Part shown: positions 8,914 to 18,753 of the stretch, piece after piece
Numbering within the stretch: position 1 is the first letter of the stretch
Layout: the number at the start of each line of letters is the position of its first letter
From: JBBQKI01 sp038326725
GTDB taxonomy: Bacteria; Bacteroidota; Bacteroidia; Flavobacteriales; Flavobacteriaceae
Reading direction: 5' to 3'
Length of the DNA stretch: 64,000 bases
Assembly: GCA_038326725.1 (NCBI GenBank)
Contig: JBBQKI010000007.1
Coordinates: 1 to 64,000 of the forward strand
The notes under the pieces: generated by a model
Database searches by the model: none
The model's input: the letters and a program-made list of their open reading frames with translations, nothing else
Told to the model about the DNA's origin: nothing
Made by a program: the position numbers and the translations under genes

Positions 8914-8940
8914 TTTATTCCTTTATTTAATCTATATAAT

Positions 8941-9678
8941 ATGAAAAATCTATCTGTTTTCTTTTTTGCTTTAATTGTAATTTATAACACTGCCCTAGCA
9001 CAGTTGCCTGCCGGAACGGTGATCTATAATGTTGGGATTAATCATGGGAACATGAAATCTTCAAATGATGCAGATTATTCCACTTTTCGGGAAAAAGTTA
9101 GTGAAAACGCCAAAACCCAAAAATTCCGACTTGATTTTAATAATAAAGAAAGTTTGTTTGCCATAGTAAAGCAAATGGCAATCGATAAAAACGATTTAAA
9201 CGCAAGTGCGGCTATTAACATATTACGGGGGAAAAGCATTTTTTATTCAGATTTAAATGAAGGTCTTTTAATAGAGCAAAAAGATTATTTTGGGGAAGAA
9301 TATAGGTTTAAAAAAACAATACGTGAGCTAAAATGGGAGCTTACGAGCAAAAAAAAAGAAATTGGAAATTATACCTGTTACAAGGCCATAGGCGTAAAAT
9401 ATGGCAGTGACAAAGAAAACAAGATTACAGAAATCCCCATAATTGCTTGGTATTGCCCCGAGCTGCCGTACCAATTTGGCCCCTTTGAAGCCGTTGGGCT
9501 GCCGGGTTTGGTCTTGGAATATGAATTGGGCACGTTTATTTGGATCGCGGAAGATATTCAATTGGTCAAGGAAGGCGTGAAAATTAAAGTGCCCTCCTCC
9601 GGAAAATTAACTACAGAAAAAGAAATTAAAAAAGATGTTGAAAAAGAAATTGAAAAAATAATCGAGAAAAATAATTGA
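8941..9678 (+). CDS. GLPGLI family exported protein
   Basis: This 245-residue protein from ATG 8941 has a signal peptide (MKNLSVFFFALIVIYNTALA). The open frame begins at 8905, but that ATG sits in the terminator hairpin. The defining GLPGLVLEY motif is present near residue 190 after PYQFGPFEAV, and ITEIPIIAWYCPELP is the usual preceding block. GLPGLI proteins are Bacteroidota-specific, exported and of unknown function, often next to TonB-type beta-barrels. That is so here: the barrel gene starts 3 nt later. The C-terminus is a run of Lys and Glu residues. Confidence 0.88.
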   Translation: MKNLSVFFFALIVIYNTALAQLPAGTVIYNVGINHGNMKSSNDADYSTFREKVSENAKTQKFRLDFNNKESLFAIVKQMAIDKNDLNASAAINILRGKSIFYSDLNEGLLIEQKDYFGEEYRFKKTIRELKWELTSKKKEIGNYTCYKAIGVKYGSDKENKITEIPIIAWYCPELPYQFGPFEAVGLPGLVLEYELGTFIWIAEDIQLVKEGVKIKVPSSGKLTTEKEIKKDVEKEIEKIIEKNN

Positions 9679-9681
9679 TTT

Positions 9682-12360
9682 TTGAAGAAGAATTTTTTTT
9701 GGTTTCTCATTTTAGCATCCTTCATTTCTAGTTACGGCCAAGAAATAATCTTGCAGGGCAAACTAACGGACACGCTACAATTTCCTTTGGAAAATGCAAA
9801 TATGCTTGCTTTGCCAAACGGCAATAATACTTCCATTGCCTTTTCAATTACTGATGCCAATGGGTTTTATAAACTCACATTAAAAAAGGACACGCCCTAT
9901 ACTTTAGAGATAAGTTATCTCGGTTATCAAAAAAAAAACGTCCAAATCAACCTCGATGAAAATACCACAGAAAATTTTACACTTGTCCAAAGCAATGAAA
10001 GCCTGGAGGAAATTATCCTAAAACAAAAACTTGCGGTAAGCGTAAAGAAAGACACGATAACTTACCAGATCGATGTTTTTACCACGGGGGAAGAGCGCAA
10101 ACTACGTGAGGTTCTCAAAAAGCTTCCCGGCGTGGAAGTGGATAGGGACGGCCAAGTCACGGTAAATGGCAAAAGGGTAAATAAACTTTTGGTGGAAGGA
10201 AAACCCTTTTTCACGGGAGGTACAGCTTTGGGCATCAACAACATTCCCGCAGATGCCGTAGAGGAGATTGAAGTGCTGGATCATTACACCGAAATCGCAT
10301 TTTTAAAAGGACTGAGCGACAGCAATATATTGGCCATGAACATTAAACTAAAGGAAGGAAAGAAAAAATTTTTATTTGGTGACGTGGAGGTTGGGAGTGG
10401 AATTAAGGATAGGTATCTGTTGCACCCAAATCTCTATTATTACAGCCCAAAAACAAATATAAACTTCATTGGAGACCTAAATAATACCGGGGGAAAAAGC
10501 TTCACTTTTATAGATTATGTGGAGTTTGAGGGCGGGGTCGCCAAACTCATAGAAAATCCCAAAAGCTATTCTAATTTGATGAACAGTGAATTTGTCCAAT
10601 ATTTGGCAAACGATGATTTTGTTTACAACCGGAATGCCTTTGGGGCATTTAATGTTTCGCAACAACTTACGCCAAAAATCACCGCTACCGCTTTCAGAAT
10701 TTTCAATGCCAGTAAAATTGTTGCAAAAAGAGATGAAACAAACACATATTTGTTGGATAATACTGTTTCGGATATTGAAAATAGGACAACGTCAACAACT
10801 GCAAAAAACCTCTTTACTTTGAGTAAATTTTCAGCAAATTATAAACCCGGTAACGATGAGGATCTTACGTATGAAACCGTGGTAAAAACCAGTAGTGGCA
10901 ATGCACAGGAGCAATATCAATCATTGACTTTTACGGAAACTGATTTTGTGGATTCCTCTTTGGTGCCAAATTCATTGGATGTAATCCAAAATTTTGCCTA
11001 CAATAAGCAATTCTCTTATAAACACACAAGCACTTTACAGGGCGATTTGCGTATTTCGGATAATGAGAATAATACGGATTGGCAATTTTCGCAACCTATT
11101 TTCAGTCAAGTAATTCCTCTGGAAGGCGAAGGGCCGTTCAACATTAACCAGCAAATAAACACCAAAATTTATAATGGCTCCCTTGCCCTTAAACATTATT
11201 GGGTATTAAACAATAGCAACCATATTTATCCCATAGTTGGGCATGATTTTTCAAAACAAGAATATTCCTCTGTAGACAAACAACTTTTAGAAAACGGCAC
11301 CAACGAATTTGGCAGCGCAGGTTTTAACAATAATACCAAATTCCAGTTGAACGATACTTATTTCGGTTTTCAATATAAATTCAAGATTGCCGATATAATC
11401 ATTAAACCGGGCTTGATATATCATAATTATTTTTGGAAGGTCAGCCAATTTTCAGAAACTCAAAACACCACAATAAAACCACAATTGTTACCGGAATTAC
11501 AGATAAAGTGGGACATTAAGACATCGGAAATAGTTTCCCTAAAATATAATCTGGAATCACGTTTCAGCGACGTTTCGTTTTTTGCCAACCGCTTTAGGCT
11601 TGCTGGTTTCAACAGTTTATACCGCGGCAAAGCAGGGATAGAAAATGAATTGGCCCATACGGCCTCGCTCTATTATTACAAATTCAGTTTGCTAAGGGGC
11701 ATTTTTATGAACGCGGGTATCAATTACAGCAAGAGGGTCAACACCGTTCGCAACACAACTATAATTGAAGGTATAGACCAAATAAACACAGCGGTTTATT
11801 CAGATTTGCCGGAAAATTCTGTTGCCATGAATGCTTCTTTTTCAAAGAAAATAGGGAACTTGAAATATACTTTGCTGGGAAGGGTAAATTTTTATGACTA
11901 TTCCAGAAATGTGAACAATGCTTTAATCGAATATCGATCCAACAATTATAGCTATACTTTCAAAACCGAAACCTCATTTAAAAATTACCCGAATCTTGAA
12001 ATTGGGCTTCGTCAAAGTTTCAATGATTTCTCCTCGGAAAATATAGAAAACAGGTTTATCCAGACCGATCCATACGCAAATCTGCAATATGATTTTCTTA
12101 AGGGATTTATTTTAAACGCCAATTACACCTATTCACACTACAAAAACGAAGCGAATAATATATCCAATACTTTTCAGATTGGAAATTCTTCCCTGTATTA
12201 TAACAAAGAAGATAGTTCTTGGGGTTTTGAATTTGAAGTCAACAATCTGTTTGATGTAAAATTTAAAAATGAAAATGCCTTCAACCAATACATTATAAAT
12301 GATAAGCAGATATTCATTCAGCCAAGGACAGTGCTTTTTAAACTTTCATATAAATTCTAG
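9682..12360 (+). CDS. TonB-receptor-like outer-membrane beta-barrel protein with carboxypeptidase-like N-terminal domain
   Basis: This 892-residue protein starts at TTG 9682 (MKKNFFWFLILASF), 3 nt after the GLPGLI stop, so the two are translationally close. A signal peptide is followed by a CarboxypepD_reg-like domain (about 20-110), a plug-like region with VLKKLPGVEVDRDGQVTVNG and INNIPADAVEEIEVL (about 135-210), and a long barrel ending in a terminal Phe (KLSYKF). The plug is of the OMP_b-brl_3 type, without a clear TonB box, so active import is uncertain. The partner GLPGLI protein suggests a shared role in the envelope. Confidence 0.88.
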   Translation: MKKNFFWFLILASFISSYGQEIILQGKLTDTLQFPLENANMLALPNGNNTSIAFSITDANGFYKLTLKKDTPYTLEISYLGYQKKNVQINLDENTTENFTLVQSNESLEEIILKQKLAVSVKKDTITYQIDVFTTGEERKLREVLKKLPGVEVDRDGQVTVNGKRVNKLLVEGKPFFTGGTALGINNIPADAVEEIEVLDHYTEIAFLKGLSDSNILAMNIKLKEGKKKFLFGDVEVGSGIKDRYLLHPNLYYYSPKTNINFIGDLNNTGGKSFTFIDYVEFEGGVAKLIENPKSYSNLMNSEFVQYLANDDFVYNRNAFGAFNVSQQLTPKITATAFRIFNASKIVAKRDETNTYLLDNTVSDIENRTTSTTAKNLFTLSKFSANYKPGNDEDLTYETVVKTSSGNAQEQYQSLTFTETDFVDSSLVPNSLDVIQNFAYNKQFSYKHTSTLQGDLRISDNENNTDWQFSQPIFSQVIPLEGEGPFNINQQINTKIYNGSLALKHYWVLNNSNHIYPIVGHDFSKQEYSSVDKQLLENGTNEFGSAGFNNNTKFQLNDTYFGFQYKFKIADIIIKPGLIYHNYFWKVSQFSETQNTTIKPQLLPELQIKWDIKTSEIVSLKYNLESRFSDVSFFANRFRLAGFNSLYRGKAGIENELAHTASLYYYKFSLLRGIFMNAGINYSKRVNTVRNTTIIEGIDQINTAVYSDLPENSVAMNASFSKKIGNLKYTLLGRVNFYDYSRNVNNALIEYRSNNYSYTFKTETSFKNYPNLEIGLRQSFNDFSSENIENRFIQTDPYANLQYDFLKGFILNANYTYSHYKNEANNISNTFQIGNSSLYYNKEDSSWGFEFEVNNLFDVKFKNENAFNQYIINDKQIFIQPRTVLFKLSYKF

Positions 12361-14591
12361 AACCTGAACCCAAGGCTAACAAACCATACACTGGCATCCC
12401 GCTCCGGCGAATAGGAATATTTTGCTTCCAATGGGCCTAAAAAGGTTTCCAGGCCATAGCCCAGCGCAAAGCCACTGTAATCGATACCGTCTATCCATCC
12501 ACCATTTGAAAAAAGGTCATCGCCCACATTGGCGATGTTCACGGATGCGTTGATGTGGTTTTTATCAAAAATTTCATAATCCACTGTAAGGCTGGTTTTT
12601 AAATAGGTATCGCCCCGCAAGCTCAACGCTTCGTAACCGTAAAATGGCAAAATATTATTGACTTGTTTAAAACCATATCCGCCCAAAAAGAAATCGAGCG
12701 ATTTGGTATTGTCCGCACCAATTTTAAAACCCCCTTCGGCATCAATCATGGCAGAAAATTTTTCCAAAAAAGATTTTGCATACCCTATTTTGGCTTGTGC
12801 GATGGAAAATTGCTCAAAATCCGGATTCAGTCCTTCCGCAAAAAGATAAAGATGAAAGTTCCCTTCAAAATAGGCTCCTTTATTGGGGAAAAAACTGTTA
12901 TCGAATGTGTCGTATTTCAAAAACCCATAGGCACTGTAATAATTGGTACTTTCAAAAACGGTGCGCGGGTTATTGTTTTCATCAATGCCGATGGATTCCG
13001 AAAGATAGCGGAGGTATTTGTGCTCTGCGCCCAAGCCCAGCATAAAAATTCGTTGGAACAGCGTTTCCACAAAAATTTGATTTGTAAAATCGCTGTATTT
13101 AAGTTCAAGCTGGTTTAGCGGAATTTCCTGTTCCGAAACAGTTTCAGGCAAAAGAAAATCCACGGCCACGTTTTTGTCAAAGAAAGTATAACTTGAATTA
13201 ATGCCCACGCTCCAATAAAATCCTTTATCTATGTAATAATTGAAATTATACCGTACGTTATCGCCCACTATAAAATCCAATGAAGCAATATCGTTATTGG
13301 TGAAAAGCCTTTTCCGCGTCAAATTGATAATTGCCGCCGTCTTGTAAAGATCGTCAAAATGTGCGCCCAACCTCAGGAACATTTTTGAATCGTTCTCTCT
13401 TAGGTTTATTCGTAACGTACTTCCTTCAGCCTCATTTTCTATTACCCTGTAATTTATATCCTGAAAATTTCCGGTGGCTGAAAGGTTATTGATACCCTCG
13501 CTCAAATTGGTATACGTGGTATGGGTTGGCGCGCGAAGTTTAAGTTTCCCCAAAACATAGGCACGGGTATAGTTTTCATTGCCCTCTATTTCAACATTTT
13601 TCACATAAAGTGAATCTTTCACCAAAAAATCAATCTTTTCCCTATTTACGGTTTTTTGCCGAAGGGCCAAATTTTCCAGTTCGGTTTTAAAAATATTTGC
13701 GGCTTCTTCGCCGGCATCAATTATTTTTCTGCCGGAATCAAAGGAAATCACGGAAAACTCTTCAATATCCGGATTTATGTAAATATCGGTTTTTTCACTC
13801 TTCTTCCCCATATCGCGGATGGTGCGGAAGTTATTTATTTGAACGAGTACATCCAAACCGGACTGCAAACTTTCGCGATTCTTGAGACTGTCCTGCACAT
13901 CAACTCCAATGATGATGTCCATCCCCTTTGCACGAATTTCGTCCACCGGGTAATTGTTTGTTACGCCCCCGTCCACCAAAACCCTGTCGTTTATTACAAC
14001 GGGGCTGAAAAGCGTTGGTAATGCCCCACTTGCGGAAACGGCACGGGGCAAATAGCCTTTGTCCAAAATTACGGCCCTACCGGTTTCCACATCTGTGGCG
14101 ATGCAAAAAAAAGGCGTGGGCAGTTTGCTGAAATCTTCAATATGGCTTACGTGACCAGTTAGGCGCGACAAGAGATTGTACACATTTTGTCCTTTGGAAA
14201 GCCCGGAGGGAAACCCGATCTTAAATTTGTCAAAAGGGAGCACCAGTGCATATTTTTCCGAAACATCCTTTTCATAAAACGTTTTGGCGCTACGCGGGAT
14301 TTCATCTTGTATGAGAGTGCTGAAATTTACGCTGTTGAAAATGGAATCCATTTCTTTGGCGGAATATCCGGCGGCATACAAAGCCCCAACAATCGCACCC
14401 ATACTGGTCCCGCCAATATAATCGATACGGATTCCGGCCTCTTCGATTGCTTTTATTGCGCCAATGTGCGCCAACCCTTTTGCCCCCCCACCACTTAAAA
14501 CAAGGCCAACCTTTATATCTTCCCCCGTTTTTTCCTGTGAAAAAACAAGGCTAGCGAAAAAGAAGGAAAAAATTAAAAGTAAAGGCTTCAT
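12357..14591 (-). CDS. Patatin-like phospholipase with POTRA and outer-membrane barrel domains
   Basis: This is a 744-residue protein with a signal peptide (to about residue 18). The patatin domain (about 28-230) has the oxyanion loop SGGGAKG, the nucleophile motif GGTSMG and the catalytic Asp in VDGGVTNN. A POTRA-like segment follows (VKNVEIEGNENY, about 325-400), then a BamA/surface-antigen-type barrel ending FVSLGFRF. This is the layout of PlpD-type type Vd autotransporters, though Bacteroidota forms often stay anchored. Its start overlaps the uvrC stop by 4 nt, and its stop overlaps the convergent barrel gene's stop within a CTAG. Confidence 0.9.
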   Translation of the reverse strand: MKPLLLIFSFFFASLVFSQEKTGEDIKVGLVLSGGGAKGLAHIGAIKAIEEAGIRIDYIGGTSMGAIVGALYAAGYSAKEMDSIFNSVNFSTLIQDEIPRSAKTFYEKDVSEKYALVLPFDKFKIGFPSGLSKGQNVYNLLSRLTGHVSHIEDFSKLPTPFFCIATDVETGRAVILDKGYLPRAVSASGALPTLFSPVVINDRVLVDGGVTNNYPVDEIRAKGMDIIIGVDVQDSLKNRESLQSGLDVLVQINNFRTIRDMGKKSEKTDIYINPDIEEFSVISFDSGRKIIDAGEEAANIFKTELENLALRQKTVNREKIDFLVKDSLYVKNVEIEGNENYTRAYVLGKLKLRAPTHTTYTNLSEGINNLSATGNFQDINYRVIENEAEGSTLRINLRENDSKMFLRLGAHFDDLYKTAAIINLTRKRLFTNNDIASLDFIVGDNVRYNFNYYIDKGFYWSVGINSSYTFFDKNVAVDFLLPETVSEQEIPLNQLELKYSDFTNQIFVETLFQRIFMLGLGAEHKYLRYLSESIGIDENNNPRTVFESTNYYSAYGFLKYDTFDNSFFPNKGAYFEGNFHLYLFAEGLNPDFEQFSIAQAKIGYAKSFLEKFSAMIDAEGGFKIGADNTKSLDFFLGGYGFKQVNNILPFYGYEALSLRGDTYLKTSLTVDYEIFDKNHINASVNIANVGDDLFSNGGWIDGIDYSGFALGYGLETFLGPLEAKYSYSPERDASVWFVSLGFRF

Positions 14592-16384
14592 TTAATTTGC
14601 TGAAAATGGGTTATAATTCTGTTTGCCCGGCTTGCGCCAACCACTTCTGCAAGAGCCTCGAAACTTTGGTTTGAAATTCGCTTTGTGCTTTTAAAATGTT
14701 TCAATAACGTAATCATTGTTTTTTCTCCAATACCGGGAATGGTTTCCAGTTGATTATTTAACGCTTCCTTGCTCCTTTTGTTTCGGTGGAAGGTGATTCC
14801 AAAACGGTGAGCTTCGTTTCGCAATTGCTGTATTATTTTTAAAGTTTCCGATTTTTTATCAAGGTACAACGGAACGGGGTCATCCGGATAAAAAAGCTCT
14901 TCCAATCTCTTTGCAATTCCCACGATGGCTATTTTTCTGCGCAAGCCCAGTATTTCCAAACTTTTCAAGGCAGAGGACAATTGTCCTTTTCCCCCATCAA
15001 TGATGATAAGTTGCGGCAAAGGTTGCTCTTCATCCAGCATTCTTTTGTAGCGGCGGTAAACCACTTCTTCCATCGAAGCGAAATCATCGGGACCTTCCAC
15101 GGTTTTTATATTGAATTTACGGTAATCTTTCTTGCTTGGTTTCCCATTCTTAAAAACCACGCATGCCGCCACGGGATTTGTGCCTTGAATGTTACTGTTG
15201 TCGAAACATTCGATGTGGCGAGGCTCTTCACTTAACCGCAAATCTTTTTTCATTTGTGCCATGATGCGTTTTTCGTGCCGGTCCGGGTCCACTATTTTCG
15301 CTTGCTTGAATTTGTCCATCCTGTAATATTTTGCATTGCGGATGGAGAGTTCCAAAATCTTCTTTTTATCGCCAAGTTTCGGGACGTGCACTTTTATTTC
15401 TTCCCCTACTTCCACTGGAAAGGGAACGTAGATTTCTTGGGTAATGGAATTAAACCGTTGCCGGATTTCCACAATGGCAAGCTGCAAAAGCTCTTCATCG
15501 CTTTCGTCCAGTTTCTTTTTTATTTCCATGGTGTGCGAACGGATGATGGCACCGAATGAAAGTTGAAGAAAATTGACATAAGCATAACCTTCATCTGAAA
15601 CAATGGAGAATACATCCACATTATTTATTTTCGGATTTACCACTGTGGATTTTGATTGATAATTTTCAAGAATATCTATCTTCTCTTTTATCCGTTGGGC
15701 TTCTTCAAATTTTAAGTTTTCTGCCAAGGTTTTCATTTGGTTCCTAAATTGGTAAAGGGATTCCTTGAAATTTCCTTTTACGATGTTGCGGATAGCTTCC
15801 ATATTTTCATTGTATTCCTCTTCCGAATATAAAGCCTCACAAGGCCCGGTGCAATTGCCTAAATGATATTCTAAGCAAACTTTATATTTTCCTGCCCTTA
15901 TTTTTTCTTCGGCGAGGTCATAATTGCAAGTGCGCAAAGGATACAACCCTTTTATTAGTTCGAGCAGCGTGTGGACGGTACGCATGCTTGTGTAAGGGCC
16001 ATAATATTCAGAGCCGTCGCGGATCATCCGCCGTGTTGGAAAAACACGGGGGAAGCGTTCATTTTTGATACAGATCCACGGATAGGTTTTATCGTCTTTC
16101 AGCATCACGTTATAGCGCGGCTGGTATTTTTTAATAAGGTTGTTTTCCAGCAAAAGCGCATCGGTTTCGGTGGTAACAACTATATGCCGGATGGTCTCGA
16201 TTTTTTTTACCATCATTCGGGTTTTCCCGGTATCCTGTAGTTTGTTGAAATAGGAAGCTACCCGTTTTTTTAGGTTTTTGGCTTTGCCAACGTACAGCAA
16301 TTTTCCTTCGTTATCATAATATTGATAAACGCCGGGGCCGTCGGGAAGGGAAGAAATTTGGAGCGGGATGGATATTTCAGCCAT
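14588..16384 (-). CDS. uvrC: UvrABC excinuclease subunit C
   Basis: This 598-residue protein makes the two incisions around bulky DNA lesions. The GIY-YIG nuclease domain is at about 15-95 (GVYQYY and LLYVGKAKNLKKRV). The UVR helix is near 205-240 (NLKFEEAQRIKEKID). The UvrC RNase H-like domain is at about 380-540 (HIECFDNSNIQGTNPVA, IIIDGGKGQL), and a helix-hairpin-helix (LETIPGIGEKT) closes the protein. Length is normal. ATG at 16384 gives the usual N-terminus. It is the upstream gene of a two-gene unit with the patatin gene. Confidence 0.97.
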   Translation of the reverse strand: MAEISIPLQISSLPDGPGVYQYYDNEGKLLYVGKAKNLKKRVASYFNKLQDTGKTRMMVKKIETIRHIVVTTETDALLLENNLIKKYQPRYNVMLKDDKTYPWICIKNERFPRVFPTRRMIRDGSEYYGPYTSMRTVHTLLELIKGLYPLRTCNYDLAEEKIRAGKYKVCLEYHLGNCTGPCEALYSEEEYNENMEAIRNIVKGNFKESLYQFRNQMKTLAENLKFEEAQRIKEKIDILENYQSKSTVVNPKINNVDVFSIVSDEGYAYVNFLQLSFGAIIRSHTMEIKKKLDESDEELLQLAIVEIRQRFNSITQEIYVPFPVEVGEEIKVHVPKLGDKKKILELSIRNAKYYRMDKFKQAKIVDPDRHEKRIMAQMKKDLRLSEEPRHIECFDNSNIQGTNPVAACVVFKNGKPSKKDYRKFNIKTVEGPDDFASMEEVVYRRYKRMLDEEQPLPQLIIIDGGKGQLSSALKSLEILGLRRKIAIVGIAKRLEELFYPDDPVPLYLDKKSETLKIIQQLRNEAHRFGITFHRNKRSKEALNNQLETIPGIGEKTMITLLKHFKSTKRISNQSFEALAEVVGASRANRIITHFQQIK

Positions 16385-16583
16385 GATTGCAAAGATAATC
16401 GATGTTTTGATTTTGGTTCATTAATTCAGGAACCAATAAAATTGAAACTCTAAAAATGAAAATGAAAAAATTGCCCATTGTTTAAATGTTGGACCGGATG
16501 CTTTTGCTCTAAAATTTTTTGGAAATTTGGGTAGCACAATTTATTACCCTATTTTTAAGAAAATGTTTTTATCAAATTTGATT

Positions 16584-17663
16584 ATGAAAAATCTGCTGAC
16601 TTTTGCCTGTTTGATTTTTAATATTTTATTGGGTCATTCACAATTCACCGCCATTCCCGATCCCAATTTTGAAGATTATTTGGAACAAAATGGCATGGGT
16701 GATGGCGTGGCCGGGAACGGGCAGGTGCTTACTGCTAATATTAACACGGTAACCGAATTGTTGGTAAATATGCAAAACTTATCCGATCTTACCGGGATCG
16801 AAGATTTTACAGAATTGGAACGTTTGGGATGCGCCTTTAATAATTTGACAACGTTAGATCTCAGCAACAACCATCAACTTATTGAGATGGGCTGTACTGC
16901 CAATTCCCTAACAAGTTTAAACATAACACAGAGCCCAAACCTTGAAATCCTTTATTGTGATGAAAATTTTTTGACGGAACTGGACCTTACCCAAAACCCA
17001 AATCTCGTTCAAGTGTATTGCGATTGGAATATGTTGACGGCGTTGGACATTACCCAGAATCCGAATATTTACCTGCTCTGGTGTGACCATAATTTTATCG
17101 AGGGTTTTTTTGATACTTCACAGAATATTGAACTGAATGACCTTACCTGTCTTTATAATAATATTACAGGATTTGACCTTTCACAAAATATAAATCTTGG
17201 TTCTTTTGGAGCCGCTTCAAATCCCTTAGAAGAATTAGATGTTCGCAATGGCAACAATGAAAACCTCTACATCGATGTTACAGATTCCAACGGATTAAGG
17301 TGCATTCTCGTGGATGACGCCAGTGCCACCTATCTTGATGATTGGCTAAAAGATCCCGGAACCACCTTTGTTAACAACCAACAGGAGTGTGATGCGCTGG
17401 GGGTGGCTGATACAGAAAACCAAAATTTTTCAATGTACCCAAACCCGGCATCCAAGGAGGTTTTCTTGGCCTTTCCCGACCAAGCGTATAATGGTTTGGT
17501 TACGGTATCCAACAATTTAGGGCAAGTTTTGGAAAGAAAAGAACAAGTGGAAACTGCAACGGTAATGGCCATGGATGTTTCCGGCTATGCCCCGGGAATT
17601 TATTTTGTAACGCTCAAAGCGGGAAACGACATTACGACCAAAAAGTTGGTGGTGCAATTATAG
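16584..17663 (+). CDS. Leucine-rich-repeat protein with T9SS type A sorting domain
   Basis: This 359-residue secreted protein starts at ATG 16584, where a signal peptide (MKNLLTFACLIFNILLGHSQ) begins; an upstream in-frame start at 16527 would bury it. Residues about 60-240 hold bacterial leucine-rich repeats of roughly 21 residues with the LTQNPNL / LYCDENFLTELD pattern. The C-terminal 75 residues (FSMYPNPASKEVFLAF to TTKKLVVQL) are a type A T9SS sorting domain, so the protein should be exported across the outer membrane and cleaved or anchored. It is likely a surface binding protein; no ligand is evident. Confidence 0.88.
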   Translation: MKNLLTFACLIFNILLGHSQFTAIPDPNFEDYLEQNGMGDGVAGNGQVLTANINTVTELLVNMQNLSDLTGIEDFTELERLGCAFNNLTTLDLSNNHQLIEMGCTANSLTSLNITQSPNLEILYCDENFLTELDLTQNPNLVQVYCDWNMLTALDITQNPNIYLLWCDHNFIEGFFDTSQNIELNDLTCLYNNITGFDLSQNINLGSFGAASNPLEELDVRNGNNENLYIDVTDSNGLRCILVDDASATYLDDWLKDPGTTFVNNQQECDALGVADTENQNFSMYPNPASKEVFLAFPDQAYNGLVTVSNNLGQVLERKEQVETATVMAMDVSGYAPGIYFVTLKAGNDITTKKLVVQL

Positions 17664-17698
17664 GTTTTACTAAATTGAAGCTATAAAAAGTGCTATCT

Positions 17699-17791
17699 AT
17701 CCCCCTAAATGTTAATTATGGATTAAAATTTTTGACCACTCAATAGCCGTTTCCCTTTTTCCCTAAATTGCATCACCAATCCCCCTAAATG
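17699..17791 (+). repeat. 13-nt direct repeat ATCCCCCTAAATG flanking the rimK-like promoter region
   Basis: ATCCCCCTAAATG occurs at 17699-17711 and again at 17779-17791. The second copy supplies the ATG of the first RimK-like gene. The sequence resembles one edge of the C/G-rich element upstream of metB (ATATCCCCCTAAAAG near 39353), so it may be a remnant of that repeat. Confidence 0.5.
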
Positions 17792-18661
17792 AAAATTGCC
17801 ATACTTTCCCGGAACGAAGCCCTTTATTCCACCAAAAGCCTTTTAAAAGCGGGCGAATTGGCAAACCATACAATCGAGGTTTTGGATCCCGGCTATTGTA
17901 ACCTATCCACCGAAAAGGGAAAAGCCGTGCTTTATTACCACGATGAAATTATCGATGATATTGACGCCATAATCCCAAGGATTGGTACTTCCAATACCTA
18001 TTTGGGGACTTCCGTGGTTCGCCATTTTGAGGCCATGAATGTTTTTACGGTGGTGTCGGCGGATGGTATAACCCATTCGCGGGATAAATGGACAAGCGCG
18101 CAACTACTTGCAAAAGTAGGAATTGCCACCCCAAAAACGGTACTGCCTTCTTCTTTGGAAATTGAAGAACAATTGAAACTTTTTTTAGGAAAACCCATAA
18201 TTATCAAATTGTTGGAAGGCACCCACGGTGAAGGTGTGATTTTGACCGAAAACCTTCAAAATGCCCTGGCAGTAATTGAAACCCTGAATGCTACAGGCGC
18301 AAAATTCCTACTTCAGGAATATATCGAAGAAGCCAAGGGGGGAGATGTTCGGGTAATTGTTGTGGATGGGGAGGCCGTGGGCGCCATGAAACGACAATGC
18401 AAAGTGGGGGAATTCCGCTCCAACCTTCATAGGGGCGGGACTTCTGAAAATATTAAATTAACCTCCGCAGAGGAAAAACTTTCCATTAATGCAGCCAAAG
18501 CTTTGGGCATGGGGGTTTGTGGCGTGGACTTGTTGCAATCAAAACGAGGTCCGTTAGTGGTGGAACTGAACAGCACCCCGGGACTGGAAGGCATTGAAAA
18601 CACCACGGGAAAGGACATTTCAACAACCATCATCCGTTATATTGAAAGAAGTGTGCACTGA
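17789..18661 (+). CDS. RimK family ATP-grasp amino-acid ligase (paralogue 1)
   Basis: This 290-residue cytosolic enzyme has the RimK/LysX-like pre-ATP-grasp domain (MKIAILSRNEALYST, IIPRIGTSNTYLG) and the ATP-grasp core (IIKLLEGTHGEGV, LLQEYIEEAKGGDVR, MKRQCKVGEFRSNLHRGG). It ends with the metal-binding VVELNSTPGLEGIE. The family adds amino acids, typically glutamate, through peptide bonds using ATP. It is paralogous to the RimK at 19176 but diverged in the N-terminal half, so substrate choice may differ. It is the first gene of a run with a retropepsin, a second ligase and a carboxypeptidase. Confidence 0.9.
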   Translation: MKIAILSRNEALYSTKSLLKAGELANHTIEVLDPGYCNLSTEKGKAVLYYHDEIIDDIDAIIPRIGTSNTYLGTSVVRHFEAMNVFTVVSADGITHSRDKWTSAQLLAKVGIATPKTVLPSSLEIEEQLKLFLGKPIIIKLLEGTHGEGVILTENLQNALAVIETLNATGAKFLLQEYIEEAKGGDVRVIVVDGEAVGAMKRQCKVGEFRSNLHRGGTSENIKLTSAEEKLSINAAKALGMGVCGVDLLQSKRGPLVVELNSTPGLEGIENTTGKDISTTIIRYIERSVH

Positions 18662-18753
18662 TATTTTTAAAAATCAATAAAAATAAGCCCCAAAGAAGGT
18701 TAAATATTGGATTGGCTTTTTAGTATATTGCATGTATAAAAAATCCCCATTCA

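Noticed and set aside
8905..8940. Upstream ATG for the GLPGLI gene
   Set aside because: It lies in the 3' arm of a terminator hairpin and would hide the signal peptide that starts at 8941.
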